A stretch of 64,000 bases of DNA from Bostrychus sinensis (GCA_020698575.1 CM036242.1:12969624-13033623), one strand, 5' to 3'. Counted from the first letter of the stretch, positions 44,761-56,327 are shown. Program-made: numbers and translations. The notes: generated by a model not told the origin, from the sequence alone.

Positions 44761-45360
44761 CGCGTTTCCCCTGACACATGCACAGAGGCCGCTCCCAGCT
44801 CGCACTTGTTCAAACAATATGTACGTAGTCTTGAGATGACAATGCGGGATAAAGGAAAAAGGCAAGAAAATATAACACACAAACATAAGATAAGCGGAGA
44901 ATTCTTTCACATCGCACAAGAACAAGAGCCTAAATTTAGCCCCAGATCTTTTTTTTTTAAAACAATGGGGTTTAATTCACATATCCGTTTATTCTGTAGT
45001 GACTGGCGATGGAGCTGGGAAAGTGGAGGGAAAACAGAGCTGAAGGACAAAAACAGTTTTGCTCCTTTTTCTCTCTCTGCCTCTGCTCATCTCAGCACTG
45101 CATTGTCTGTGTATTTTTAGTTCTTCTCAACTGAAAGACAATTATGTTATGTTTTCTGACATACTGGCACCGACTTCAGATTAGGGAAGACTGAATTAGT
45201 CACAGAGCGAGTTGAAATTCTCCCATATGTTTTACATGTTTGGTTACATCTTTGTTGGCAAAAAAAACACAAGTAAGAATAAGTTGTATTTATGTATATT
45301 TACACTGACCCACAGATGTAAGAGCATATTTGACCTCTTTGTCCTGTCGCCAATTCCACC
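44761..45360. other. Intergenic
   Basis: A 122-codon plus frame (44752-45120) has no domain or splice context. No repeat family recognised. Confidence 0.45.
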
Positions 45361-45650
45361 ATGGGTTTATCAGCAGTAAGAAGTAAAGTACAACCACTAA
45401 GACAACCAACAGTCAGCTTGAAGACAGTAGTCAGTAGGAAGGATGGTAGTTCAATTCTGGCCTCTTACATTCACATTGTAAAAGAATTCCTGGGCAAAAG
45501 ATTGATCCATACATTTACCTTTTGTTTGCAGAAAATGTACTTCTCAACTGGCGGTTCTATTGTGGCCCTTGCATTCATATTGTAAAAGCATTCCTGGGAA
45601 AAAAAAAAAAAAAAGATTAAACCTCACCAGCCTTTACCTTTTGTTTTCAC
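45361..45650. repeat. Diverged ~110-bp tandem duplication with A16
   Basis: GGTAGTTCAATTCTGGCC, ATTCACATTGTAAAAGAATTCCTGGG and TTTACCTTTTGTTTGCA at 45444-45530 recur as GGCGGTTCTATTGTGGCC, ATTCATATTGTAAAAGCATTCCTGGG and TTTACCTTTTGTTTTCA at 45551-45648. The B-box-like GGTAGTTCAATTCTGG suggests a decayed SINE. Poly-A at 45599-45614. Confidence 0.65.
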
Positions 45651-46865
45651 ACAATATTTCTAAAGGAAAGTCTGTCCTGAGCATGCTCTGAGACATGCAC
45701 AAAACAAACTTTTCAGGAACCCGAAGAAATGTCTGTAATTCTAGTGCTTTGATTAGGTTAAATAGCCCAGCCAATCTAAAATAATAAAGACAAATAAATA
45801 AAGGAAAATAAATAAATAAAAGAAAGACTTGTCAGTGTTAGTGAAACAATAGTATCTGCAATACTTCAGAAAAAAAACAAACCTCCAGAATATTAAGGTG
45901 AAATAAAGCATTAATAAATATGTAACAATATTGAAACCATTTAGAGTTTTATGTTTATAACTGTTAAAGTAATGTATAATAATAAAGCAAACTAAGAGCC
46001 AGTCAGTCTAAAACCAAGCGAGATATTGGTGGAGCATAAATGGGACACAGTGCTACTTAATATTTGGGAAAAGTTTGTTCTGAGCATGCTTTATGAGACA
46101 CACAAAAAGAACTCCACACAATCTTGCATTATAGTAAATTCAACATCTAATTGAGCACCTATACGAACTTAAATGGACAATAGTGTTTTTGTGGGCGTAA
46201 AGTAAAAGAAAAGCCATTTACTTTGACTTGCCACTGTCTCCATTTTGGTCGCTAAACCCTTTCTCCAGCTCTATTTTAAATGTTTACTTGACCTACCATT
46301 ATAACCTCAGAATAAACAAGATATCCCATTTGTCTTTGCTGTTATTGTACAGTTGTGTTTGGAGAGGGCTGCCTCTCCACATACACAGAGAATAGATAGA
46401 AACACTATGTTGTATAAATAACTGATTCCTGTTTGAATAGTCATTGTGTAAAGGAAGCACAAAGTGTCAACACAGCTATACTTCCTGCATCCCTTATTAT
46501 CCCCCCTCACGTATTACTGTCTTTAAGCCTTTTTTTTCACATTATCTTGGAATAATGTAATGGTTGTTGGAGTGAGTGTGCGCTATTTTTGCTTTAACAT
46601 ACCCTTTTCTTTCATTTTAGTCTTGTCATGTTCCTCAGTGACCCTAATAAGAAAGAATATGTCCCATGTGTTCACATTCATTAAGTAACTTTTCTTATAT
46701 CCTGCCTATATTTTAAATGCATCACCACCATGAGGGATTCTATAATGTTTATTTTTGCAAAAGATGTAACAATAATAACTGGTCAATCTAAATGGAGACC
46801 TGCTCAGTTTTGGTTGAGTTGGTAACGAAGCATAAATGGGGCATAACTATAATATGGAAAAGATG
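45651..46865. repeat. Scattered copies of a local module
   Basis: CTGTCCTGAGCATGCTCTGAGACATGC at 45671 (in two pieces under 20 bases: CTGTCCTGAGCATGC and TCTGAGACATGC) recurs as TTGTTCTGAGCATGC and TTATGAGACACAC at 46076. GGTGGAGCATAAATGGGAC at 46030 recurs as ACGAAGCATAAATGGGGC at 46826. CAGTCAGTCTAAA / GGTCAATCTAAA words precede each. Three related diverged modules lie within 1.2 kb. Otherwise AT-rich with no gene. Confidence 0.4.
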
Positions 46866-47890
46866 CGAGAAAAATAAAAAAAAGTATTCCATGCACTCCA
46901 AATGAACTATGCATGGATAATTTGCACAAATCACAACACATACATAATACACTCAGTATTTAAATTTCCCCATACTACCAAATATGTTGCTTTGCGACTA
47001 TACTCAATGGCAAAGTGGAGAATTGTAGTGGTAGCAGGAGATTTTGCTGTGGAATTGGGAAAAAAATGTGTAAAATGTAGATGCTCAAATGTACTTTACG
47101 CAAAATGTATTGTTTTATTTAGTCAAGTAGTAAATTTGAGTACTTTTACTTCTGCTTGAATAGTATTCATTTGAAGTAGAAGTACCTAAACATAGTACAT
47201 TTTTTAGAATAAATTTTACTCTATGTCCGAGTGTATCTTTATCTATATAGAGTTAATTTTAATCTTTTAGTGTTAAAATATTAGTTGAGAGAAACAGACA
47301 TTATGAGTTACATCAACATGCCATTACAGATACAAAAGTTATTTCTTACTGTGTAGACTGACCTGGGACACATTTCATTCTGAGACTGGAGAAACTAATG
47401 TTATCATTCACTTGAAAAATGTTAAAGAAAAGTAAATTTTTTTGGTCTTTTTTATTTTGGACAGGAAAATAAACCTTTGTGTTTTAAAGACAATGCATGT
47501 CCAGTCAATGCTGGAGTCATGTGTGCCACTGTTCCTCTAAGTCATGATTGGACTATGACCATGTTATATATTGAGTGTAAGTGCAGCTTTTCTTCCAAGA
47601 ACACATTGTTTAGCACTTAATAATTAATTTAGTTACTGCTTTTATTAATCTGCTTTTATTATTATAGCAGAAATACAATGTTCGCTAAAGTGGCAGTCAA
47701 AGAGGTAAAGTTTTCAACCCCTGCCTATTCAGTGATAGGAATGAGTGAGTATCTTATATCTATATTCATTTAGAACATAAAGACAAAAGTAAAAGTAAAA
47801 CTATATAGGTAAAGGATATACACTCTGACTACTGTTAAATTTGCTCTTGAAAATTAACTACTTTTGATGCCACGTTAATGCATCGACTAT
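46866..47890. repeat. AT-rich; AAGTAGAAGTA-type repeat piece
   Basis: 47085-47205 carries TTTGAGTACTTTTACTTCTG and TTTGAAGTAGAAGTACC, related to 15380-15515. The 85-codon frame at 46902-47159 runs into it and is not a gene. The rest has nothing recognised. Confidence 0.4.
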
Positions 47891-48370
47891 TTTGAGCTCC
47901 TCAGTCTTGTTTAACCCTGCTGCAACTCCCACTAAGACTTTGATTCACCACATCTATTCCCATCGGCCTTCTTGATTTCACTTTCAGTTTTTTCACCTCT
48001 TCCTGTCTTCATCTTTCTATTTTTTGGAAGATATCAATTTTAATCTGCTCATCACAATAAATCCACCGGATACCCAAATATACAAAAGGTCATATACTTT
48101 TCCCCCAATTTCTCCAAAGCCTCAGACTGTGGTCATTCTGTGTGTATTCATTTACAAGTTTGATTTCCTTTGGCCCTATGGGAGTGGGCAGGTATTTATA
48201 GCACGCGCTCTCACAAAACTGGACTTGATAGTAATTTAAAAAAAGCAGCAAAGGTGGTTAATAGGACTTTTTTTCTGATCACTTTTGTAATCTCTTGTCG
48301 GTCCACACTTGAATCGCGCACACACTGGCACGGTGGTGAGATGCAGGTACATGAGTTGTAAGCCTCTTAG
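47891..48370. promoter_or_regulatory. Intergenic, partly CNE-like
   Basis: 48020-48240 is repeat-free, but frames of 60-70 codons have no domain. No firm call. Confidence 0.3.
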
Positions 48371-48960
48371 AGCTGCTTGTCTGGGTGTAGCGCATGCAGA
48401 CATAACAGTGTGTCGGGGAGGGCTTTAGGCATGGTGCGGGCGTTCTTTAATTACTGGGGGATTGCTGAGGAGATAGCACTGTACTTTCACTATACGCTGG
48501 TGCTGGGTCAGTGGAGGCCTATGGGATTAGCCTGGCGCACCAGCTTCAGTTCAGCAAATACAAAGAATAGAGGGCACACTACGTTGAAGGGAATGGAAAT
48601 CTTTGGACAGATGATTGACTTTAATCATTCAAAAGGATTTCATTGGATATGTGTATTTATGATGACAATTTTTCTATGTCTTCATATTACTGTTGATAGC
48701 TGCTCTTGATTATTATACTCGGCTACGTTATTTTCAATGCCAGATTTATTTACCTTTGAATCATAGTCCTTAGAATTTCTCTTCCTTTATTTTTTATGTT
48801 GTGAATTATCTTTAGTGTTAATTAGTAACGTAAATAGATTTTCTAAAGGGCTTTTGTCCTTACTTCTAGATTTTAATTAGCAGTATAATGGAAACTATTT
48901 TTAATGAACTATAGTGAAGGCTTTTTTAGTTACTGAGTTGCAGATATAAAAGTAAATAAA
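48371..48960. promoter_or_regulatory. Strong CNE-like island
   Basis: 48371-48560 has GC-richer blocks, then ACAGATGATTGACTTTAATCATTC (MEIS/TGIF-like TGATTGAC next to TTTAATCA), TTGATTATTATACTCGGC, GTGTTAATTAGTAACG and GATTTTAATTAGCAG. Repeated TTAATTAG words are typical homeodomain sites. The 110-codon frame at 48377-48709 has no domain. Looks like a large conserved enhancer; not proven. Confidence 0.45.
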
Positions 48961-49143
48961 AAAAAAAAAGTGCCATAAATTGACATAAACATCTGAGTTT
49001 GCCTATTTGTATATAATTTACAATGTCTGTGTTGCTGCAGCTTTGTTTTGGCAGTATAGTTCTGTTAGCTTAAAAAGCCATTATAGATCCTAATTCTATT
49101 CTAATGTGGCAGCAATTAACAGCTTGTAATTTATTTAAGAAAA

Positions 49144-49144
<1 letters not shown>
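48961..49144. other. AT-rich spacer
   Basis: A-run at 48959-48969. Nothing else. Confidence 0.5.

Positions 49145-49214
<70 letters not shown>
49145..49214. repeat. (ATT)23 microsatellite
   Basis: About 69 bases of perfect ATT/TTA units. Confidence 0.95.
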
Positions 49215-49476
49215 GCCATAAGGAAGGAATTTAAGGGGTTAGCAAGCATTTAAAATTCTTGCACTTGCTTGCGGGACTTTGTCCACTTGGCAATGCAAAA
49301 AGAACTTATTACTCATTGTATCCATATGTCCTTATAACAAACTTTCCAAAAGCTGTATCCTATTATTCCTCAGCAAAATCCTACTAAAACCAATATTTGG
49401 TGATGGCGTTTTCTCAAATCTTAATAAAACAATACTGAAGTGTTTGCAATATTACAATTTTCGCTAAGTTTATTAA
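49215..49476. other. AT-rich spacer
   Basis: Nothing recognised. Confidence 0.5.
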
Positions 49477-50142
49477 TACACTGGAAGAAAAATATAACTA
49501 AAATTTATTTATTTCTGCCATGGTTGCCAGCATTTCACTTTAAAAACTGCAGTGAAAGTACAAACATATTACAGTAAATTACCTTAATTTTAACAATAAA
49601 ACACTGTGAAACAACAAATTGTTTAATATGATGAGAGATCATAAGCCATGTCAACACAAAAAACTGAAGAAACAGCAGTGCAGTCTTTATTATTTTTTAC
49701 ATTTGACATTGTTCTGAACCACTTTCAGGAGATTTACATTTATTTTTGCGTTTGTGCAAATGTGATCATGGTCAGAAACACTAATCTTCAATGTGGAAAG
49801 TCCTGTTTCACTGTCTGGTAGTTTTACATTTGGTACTGTTCTTCTGAGTCTAGGTTGCAGCAACAGTGCCACATATGACGCCCACATCAACCTGTCAAAT
49901 ACTGTTATCTTAATAATTTAAATCAATATTCAACAGTATGGTATAGTACTGTACAAACTAAGGTAATTTACTGCACAATTTTGATAGTGTCCCTGTATTT
50001 TTACTATAAATTTCTGATAACCACAACTGCCATTTTTGTTACTGTAAATTTGTCAGTATTTTCCTCTTTCCATTTACTTACTACACATTATATAATAGCC
50101 ATCCAATCTCAGATGTCAACAGAGAGCTTTTTTTTTCAGTAG
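49477..50142. mobile_element. Palindromic MITE, family D
   Basis: Inner inverted repeats match closely: ACAGTAAATTACCTTAATTT at 49571-49590 and the inverse AACTAAGGTAATTTACTGC at 49956-49974. The left edge TACACTGGAAGAAAAATATA and the right edge TTTTTTTTCAGTAG agree with a CACTG-AAAAA-type end. GCCATGGTTGCCAGC near 49517 is a typical inner word of this teleost MITE style. Centre 49620-49910 is unrelated non-coding DNA. Confidence 0.6.
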
Positions 50143-51315
50143 TCTTTTTTCATTACTCTTTTCATGTTCACATTTGGTAGTACTGGAATACCATCATCAT
50201 TTCTTCCAATCTGACTTCACCATCAGACTATAACTCATTGCATTTAATTGCTTTACACTTCCATGTAACAAATATTTGCTTATGAATCATAGTGTCACAT
50301 GCCGGCCCGAATCTTCTTAGAAATCGAAACACCTATAAAATCTCATCTATGGCGCCAAATGTGTGTAGCGATTTCTTACAAACCTGCGATTTTTGAGTCA
50401 TCCGTTTGAATAACACCTTGTCTCAAAGAAAACAGGATAAAAAGGGCTTGAACGCATCCCATCCCTCTCTCCGTAGCTCAGTGGTAAGTCTATCACTCCA
50501 CTGTGCACACATTAGATTTGTCACTGAACAAATAGAGACACGTCGAGTGCCGTCAAAACACTGGGAGCTGCCGGGAGTTGCAGTGGGAGGAAAGTCAGTT
50601 TTTGCCTCCCTGTCGCCAGCGCCGGTTTGGACGTACCATCACAGGAGTTTCGGTGACAGCCCTCTGAAGGCTGCTTTGTTTGCCTAAGTTGTCTCCATTC
50701 CCTTTAATGAGCCATTATGGTTATGTTTTGTCTCCGACATGTTCGTTGGCTGGCTGACTTTCTGAGATGGCAGAGACAGAGAGGAGAGAGACGAGGGTGG
50801 GGGAGATACCCCTGTCGGTAAACCTCTTTGTAGCGTTCATCAGTGGAAAAGTGCACCGGTAAAGTTTTGGAGGTGTACTTTGTATTGGGAAGTTTCGGAG
50901 AGTTTATTGTCAACATGGAGATTTAAAGGTAAACCTGTACTGCAAGACCTTTAGAGCAATGAGGAGATGAATGTCTTTGTAAAGCAGGATGCTGTACTTT
51001 GCAATTTCCCTTCTTTCTTTTCTTGGTAGGGGTATATTTGAATGTACAGTATAGTCCATGTCTCTCAAAGTTTACATTGGGAAAAACAGTAAAAAATTAG
51101 AAAATGTGGTTAAAGGAAATGTAACTACTGGCTATGACGCAATAAAAAGGCAATGGGATTTGTGTTGTTTATGCACCTTTAATTACTACATTTTATGTCA
51201 CTTTTAAAATGTATCAGTAGTAGTAATGTGGATACAGTTGTGTGTAGCCATTTCTATAGATATTGTACTGTAAACATTTATAATCTTTTTGTTTTTTTTG
51301 GCTTTTGTGAGTAGC
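50143..51315. promoter_or_regulatory. CNE-like island, then AT-rich DNA
   Basis: 50290-50410 (ATCTATGGCGCCAAATGTG, TGCGATTTTTGAGTCATCC) and 50560-50900 (CCATTCCCTTTAATGAGCCA) are repeat-free and CNE-like. TAGCTCAGTGGTAAG at 50475 is A-box-like, but no B-box follows. 50930-51300 is AT-rich with nothing recognised. Confidence 0.4.
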
Positions 51316-51465
51316 ATCAGGCTAGATGGCCTGAGTCAGGGTACACCATGGGCAATGGCCACTTAATCACAGGGCTAATACTTACACAAACGACCATTTA
51401 TTCTTAAATTTATTGTCTATGATGATTTTAGAGTCACTAGTTACATTTGCATAGTTTTTGATGAT
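51316..51465 (-). mobile_element. SINE family 1 tail, minus strand, diverged
   Basis: CAGGGTACACCATGGGCAAT, CACTTAATCACAGGGC and TTTTAGAGTCACTAGTTAC line up with the tail words of the 11989 and 52342 copies. The head is missing. Confidence 0.5.
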
Positions 51466-52116
51466 GGCTAAGCAAGAACACAAGAACATGTGGTAACATT
51501 TGAAATTAGAAAGATCTATTCAAGAGTGTATAGTGTATGTGGTGCCACCAAGTCCTTTAAAGCCACCAAGTTGAGAGGAAGTAGGACCATATATATTTTT
51601 GCTCTGTCTTATAGTTTGGCAGTAGCCCAACAACTGTGCAACACTTGTAAACTTCTCATGCAAGCATGTAGCTCACCTGCACATCACCAGTCCTGACACT
51701 CTTTTAACAGTTTCTAAAATCAAAGCTGGAGTCTGGGAGCTAAACTCTGGGCTCTCCTCCTCCTTCTTTTCTTTATCCACTTCATCTTTTGTCTTGTGAG
51801 CGCGCCTGGAGCTACGAGGTGCGTCTCTTTTCCACGGCATGTTCTTACTACACTCTTACTGCGCTCGGTGGAAAGTGATGGGATGCTGAAGTGGAGTTGT
51901 GGTGGTGGTGGGGGGTTGTTGGGTGGCTAGGTAGACACAGTGACAACCCACCTGTCAGCAGGTACTCAGTATAATTGGTGAACGAGGGCCGCGGGATAGT
52001 GGAGGGGCCCCTTCTTCTTCTCCTCCTCCCCTGTCTTCTGCTCTGTTCTTTGTTTGACGAGCATTTGAAGTCGCCATGTAGTCGCTGGAAGCTTCCTCGT
52101 CTGGTTCGCAGGAAGA
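51466..52116. other. Intergenic, CCTCC/CTT-rich part
   Basis: 51750-51800 and 52010-52035 are pyrimidine-rich. 51890-51925 is GGT-rich. No gene; the 60-90 codon frames here are unrelated to any domain I know. Confidence 0.45.
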
Positions 52117-52267
52117 TCCAGGCCAACCAAGACAGACGTAACAGGAGAAGAGTCTAAAATATGAATCTTGATCCGCCAAGTTCTCTAAAAGTGATTAGAC
52201 AAAGAGTAAACGGCTGTACTACTCAGTGCAGATGGACAAAAGTACTTCTGAGCCATATTGAGCCTAA
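52117..52267. repeat. Duplicated segment, copy 1
   Basis: AAGTTCTCTAAAAGTGATTA, GACAAAGAGTAAAC and GGACAAAAGTACTTCTGAG recur in the same order at 52704-52836 as GAAGTTCTCTAAAAGCAATT, GACAAAGAGTAAAC and GGACAAAAGTACTTCTCAG. The two copies flank a full-length SINE. Confidence 0.7.
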
Positions 52268-52341
52268 AACAATGTGTCTTTAGTGATTTTTATTATTGTA
52301 TAGTGGAAAATGAGGCCCTGGCTTCAAATAATAAAGCGTTT

Positions 52342-52630
52342 TCATTCATCTTCTGGCGATTATTTCAGCAGGTGACTTTATCCTTAGGGCCTGAGGCGGG
52401 AGACCCCTTGAATAATGGCCAGTTAGGTGTAGGGCAAACACTGTCCTACACTGATTAATTCTTACTATTGTTAATTATGGGCAATTTAGACAGACCAATT
52501 CAACTACCTACCCAGAGAGAACCCAGTGTAACATGGGGAAGACATGCAGACTCTACTCAGAGAGATTGTGAGAGATCTATGTGCTAGTGCTAAGAGGCGA
52601 GGGTGTTAACCACTCTGCCACTGTGCACGC
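52342..52630 (-). mobile_element. SINE family 1, full length, minus strand
   Basis: The most complete copy in the window. On the minus strand the head is GCACAGTGGCAGAGTGGTTA (A-box-like GGCAGAGTGG). Then come GAGTCTGCATGTCTTCCCC, GTTCTCTCTGGGT, CTAAATTGCCC, GGTCTCCCGCCTC and the end AATAATCGCCAGAAGATG. All other family 1 pieces here are parts of this layout. Confidence 0.75.
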
Positions 52631-52703
52631 TACATTCTTAAATAACTATTTCCCCCTTTAAACATGTTGCTGTCCAAAGTGTCAGTGTCAAGCTAACACT
52701 GGA

Positions 52704-52836
52704 AGACCAGGGCTGACCAAGAGTCGCTACAACAGAAGACTAAATCTGAAGTTCTCTAAAAGCAATTTGACAAAGAGTAAACTTGTACTTTTCATTGTGG
52801 CCGGACAAAAGTACTTCTCAGTCATAGTCGAGCCTT
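52704..52836. repeat. Duplicated segment, copy 2
   Basis: Same order of words as copy 1 at 52117-52267, shorter by internal indels. Confidence 0.7.
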
Positions 52837-53500
52837 ACTCCTTACTCTCCCTCTCTCTCTTTCTTTGCCAATTCCAGGCATCGGGCTGTGTTTGCCCTCT
52901 AATGAAACATATTCATCTTCATCGCACTCTCTCGCGGCTCTCAAACTCACTTTACAGCATAGTCGATTAAACCCTTAGGGGCCGCTCTGTGCGTAAAAGG
53001 ATATATAACGCTCTGACATTTCGGCGAGTCCACATTAGGCACACCCATAGAGCATTCCGCTTCGAGCTCGGGATGGGGAAGGAGTCATCGCCGGGGCCTA
53101 GAGGTAGACGAGAGCCAGTCAAAGGGGATTGAGTCTCTCTTATAAGCTAGTTAGGATTCAGTTACTTATGCTGATGTAATAGGGCAATTGTAAGTTGATA
53201 CTCAAGACTCTCCGTGACCCATACACTGGCTCTTGTTCTCCTATTATGCTATCTAATATATATTAACTCTTATATAGTGTAACGATAGACTAACTAATAC
53301 ATAACTTAAATGGACCGAACTCAATAGAGGAGTGTATTAGTGTTGTCCATGGCCATTTAGGCTTCTTAAGTTTGCCGGATATCCCTTTAGGGGGCTTCTC
53401 TTATCATCCTCTTATCTAAATCTGTTATTGTCTGCTTTGTTTGCTCGACTCGGTCCCTCCTAGACATTCACGGAACAGCCGGGGTCAGTGGTGTAACGAT
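52837..53500. promoter_or_regulatory. Acceptor-like site and CNE-like island
   Basis: A CTCTCTCTTTCTTTG-type tract ends with CCAATTCCAG at 52878, a good acceptor match but with no donor recognised. 52960-53130 (GGATATATAACGCTCTGACA, CCGCTTCGAGCTCGGG) and 53380-53480 are repeat-free, CpG-containing and CNE-like. Confidence 0.4.
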
Positions 53501-53950
53501 GCAGAGCAAGTCGTGTAACAAGCTGCTACCGCTCCGGGCCCTCTGTTAGTGCATGTGTGTGCGATTATGGATGTGTGGAAGTGTGCACAAGAGTGTCTCC
53601 TGGGCTCGGAGTTGATCCTATGTCTCGATGGCATGAAGCAGCTTGACAGGGCCAATGTGTCCTTAAGGCCCAGCATCATTCCCTTTCCCTTGGCTTTAGT
53701 GTGTGTGCTGCGCTGGCTTCTCTGGAGGGCATCACTGTTCTTAGTTAGATGTTCATGGACGCAATGGTTTAAATTGCATTGATGGGGACATGAAGTAGCA
53801 GAAGAGGGGAAGCATCACGGTCAATCTACTTCATTAAAAGGTTTATGATGGTGAAAAGTGTCCAGATCTTGTCATTTGGTGTTTATTACCTGGCTTCAAA
53901 CCTGTTGGGCCAAGCTTTTTACCTTTATTCTCCTAATCATATATAATCTT
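53501..53950. other. Intergenic
   Basis: TGTGTG-rich at 53555-53570. Short frames of 64-77 codons on both strands have no domain. Confidence 0.45.
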
Positions 53951-54100
53951 TTGGTTCATCTTCAATGGTCGCCACAGCAAACCATCTGCATCCTTTTTTT
54001 TTTGCAGTGTTTTGCATGCTTATCTGGCAAATGCTTTACGTTGGATGCCCTTCCTGATGCAACTCTCTCTGTTTTTCCGCTCTTGGGATCAGCACAAAGG
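53951..54100 (-). mobile_element. LINE 3'-tail fragment, minus strand
   Basis: GGTCGCCACAGCAAACCATC, then GGATGCCCTTCCTGATGCAA and CTCTTGGGATCAGCAC are the inverse of the tail unit. Confidence 0.7.
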
Positions 54101-54260
54101 GTACACACAAAGGGTTTGTCAGTGGCTGAATGAGAAGTGACATTCTATTAAGGCTATACTTTCTAAACCTCTGCATAAATATCTGCACATATACTGTAAG
54201 GCCTTTTACACTCACTTTAAGAAGCCAAGTGCAAAACAATTACTTTGAATTTTAGATTAC

Positions 54261-54470
54261 TAGTGGTTAGTACTATTGCTTCACACCACTAAGGTTATAG
54301 GACCAATCTTTTTGCTGTTGGCTGACTTTTCTGTGTGGAGTCTGCATATCTTCCACTTGCTACAATGAGTTTTCTGGGAGTACTACAAATACTCAAGACA
54401 TGTATGTGTGTATGTCATTTGGTGAATCTAAAACTACCCATAGTGAATGCATGTGAATAGCTGTCAGTAT
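54261..54470 (+). mobile_element. SINE family 1, diverged, plus strand
   Basis: TAGTGGTTAGTACTATTGCT (A-box-like head), TTCTGTGTGGAGTCTGCATA, CTGGGAGTACT, AAGACATGTATG and GGTGAATCTAAAACTACCCA follow the family order. The B-box region is decayed. Confidence 0.6.
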
Positions 54471-54630
54471 ATGATCTTTTAAAGGCTTAACTGATGATTT
54501 TTTATTTTTATTTTATTTTTTTTTGGCTCAAAGCAGATCAGACAGGGTACAGCCCCATCATTTCTAATAGTGCAAGATGTAGATTATAAATCTCCAAAAG
54601 ATTTCTTCTTTTTTCCCCCCACAGCTGGGT

Positions 54631-54814
54631 TTTTTAGGGTTTTTTCCTTACTGAGAAGGGGGTCTAAGGACAGGGGATGTCCTGGGTCTGTTTAGTTTAG
54701 TGTAGTTATTATTTGTTTGATTGTGTGTTATGTTTGATTAACTGTTTGAAAAGCCCTTTGAGGTGACTGTTGTTGTGATACTGGGCTATATAAATAAAAG
54801 TGAATTGAATTGAT
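54631..54814 (+). mobile_element. LINE-type 3' end (GAATTGAATT tail)
   Basis: GGGTTTTTTCCTTACTGAGA, AAAGCCCTTTGAGGTGACTG, TTGTTGTGATACTGGGC and TATATAAATAAAAGTGAATT match a very common teleost repeat whose 3' end is an (GAATT)n-like tail. The plus strand reads toward the tail. It is truncated at the 5' side and non-coding. Confidence 0.65.
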
Positions 54815-55050
54815 CAAAATCCAGCATTGTATATGATAAAAAATAGCTCATTATTAGTTAGGTATTAGTCCTCCTACTGTCCAAAGTTCCAGCCCCCACA
54901 ACCTCTAAAGTATAGGTAGTAGTATACTGTAGTTTGCAGGTTTTCAAAATGTTTGTAAGGCATTTATTACTCTACATGATTTATTCACTAAGTTGAGTCT
55001 CTTAGTAAATTTTGACTTCAAGCCATGCTTCTTAATTTTACTAATATTGT
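54815..55050. other. AT-rich spacer
   Basis: Nothing recognised. Confidence 0.5.
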
Positions 55051-55570
55051 CCTTGTCCAATTATATTCGTCTGTCACGTCCAATGGATTGAGCTTTTAAT
55101 TCATTTCCAGCCTTCCCAGCATTGCAATTGAAAGAGGGATAATACAGTTGTGTTTTTTTTTCTGTTGCGGCGGACACTAATGCAGAGTGTTTTATGTCCG
55201 GTTTGTACATGATTCCTGTTTGTTGATAATGTTTGTTTGTATCAATAGATGTGCGATTGTGCTGCGGGTGTATGTGTACGATGGCTAAATTCTATTTGGT
55301 ATGCCCAGCCACAGAGATGTAGAACAAGAGTGCCGCGCTGCCATTGTCTCGCGCTGCTCTATAGGGGTTAGCTGGCAGCGCATACGAACAGATGTGTTTC
55401 AAATCATTGTTGTTATTTACCAGTGATCGGCAAGAGCTCAAGAAAACGTCCCTCTGTTCTGATTTATTCATTTGGACAGTGGATTTATGCGGAAGCGCTG
55501 AAAAACCCGAAATCTTTTCAGCACAGAAAGACAGCTAGATTTATTATTCATGAAAGCTAATGCATTGTTT
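55051..55570. promoter_or_regulatory. Strong CNE-like island
   Basis: Repeat-free, with TTTGTTGATAATGTTTG (FOX-like), GTGCCGCGCTGCCATTGTCT (SOX-like ATTGTC), GCTGGCAGCGCATACG and AGCTAGATTTATTATTCATG. CpG-bearing GC-rich pieces alternate with AT-rich cores. No open frame. Judged by eye. Confidence 0.45.
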
Positions 55571-55999
55571 CTGTTGTTTTATATCTCTTTTTGTTCTCCC
55601 ATCTTGCTTTTTTTCTCCACCCTGTCTCTCTCCCCTTCCTCTGTACTCAATTCTCCCAGGCAAAAGGTTGGCAGCTAAATGTCTGCGTTGAAATGAGAAG
55701 TTTGAAAGACGATCGAAGAGATATCTTTGTATATATGTACTGTTACGTGCATGTGTAAACTGATTGAAATCGCTCGCCGGGCCCTACAGAATGGCGCTTT
55801 AAATGTTAAATGGGGGTTGAAGCCTGCCTGAACTAATTTGTAGGGCTTTGCACCATGTTGACATTTAAATGTGATAAGAATAGCAAACTGTACCGCCGAC
55901 CTATTTTGAAGATGCTTTCGGAATACATTCACATCAGCTGCGGCCTATAATTAATAAAAAAAGACAGGCCTCCCTCGCTCCAGATTTGATTATAATACA
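55571..55999. promoter_or_regulatory. Strong CNE-like island with acceptor-like site
   Basis: A pyrimidine tract ends CAATTCTCCCAG at 55659. The following 300 bases are repeat-free with AACTGATTGAAATCGC, TTTAAATGTTAAATGG, TTGACATTTAAATGTG and GCCTATAATTAATAAA. No donor is obvious and no frame is long, so this is listed as a CNE-like block. Confidence 0.45.
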
Positions 56000-56279
56000 A
56001 CCTTATAAACACGCCGGGGATGGATGAGAGGAGACCGAAAAGATGGAGAGAAGGAACAAGGGGTGGGGAGAACGGAAGAATAACAGGAAGGGAAAAAAAA
56101 ATTGAAACAAGTGCAATGATGGGGGCAGGAATTAAGAGGGAGGTGGATTGCGCACACCTGGTCTTTGAGGCAGATTGCGTTGGCTGGCTGCTGCGCTATC
56201 ACATTACTCCGATCCTGCCTCTCTTGTTTGTCAGAGAATTGAGGAGCGAGCGAGAGACACCGAGGAGCAAGGAGGAAAG

Positions 56280-56327
<48 letters not shown>

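Noticed and set aside
50460..50540. tRNA gene
   Set aside because: TAGCTCAGTGGTAAG resembles an A-box, but no B-box or cloverleaf follows.
54600..54640. Acceptor-like TTTTTTCCCCCCCACAG
   Set aside because: It lies at the edge of a LINE-type repeat with no frame or donor.
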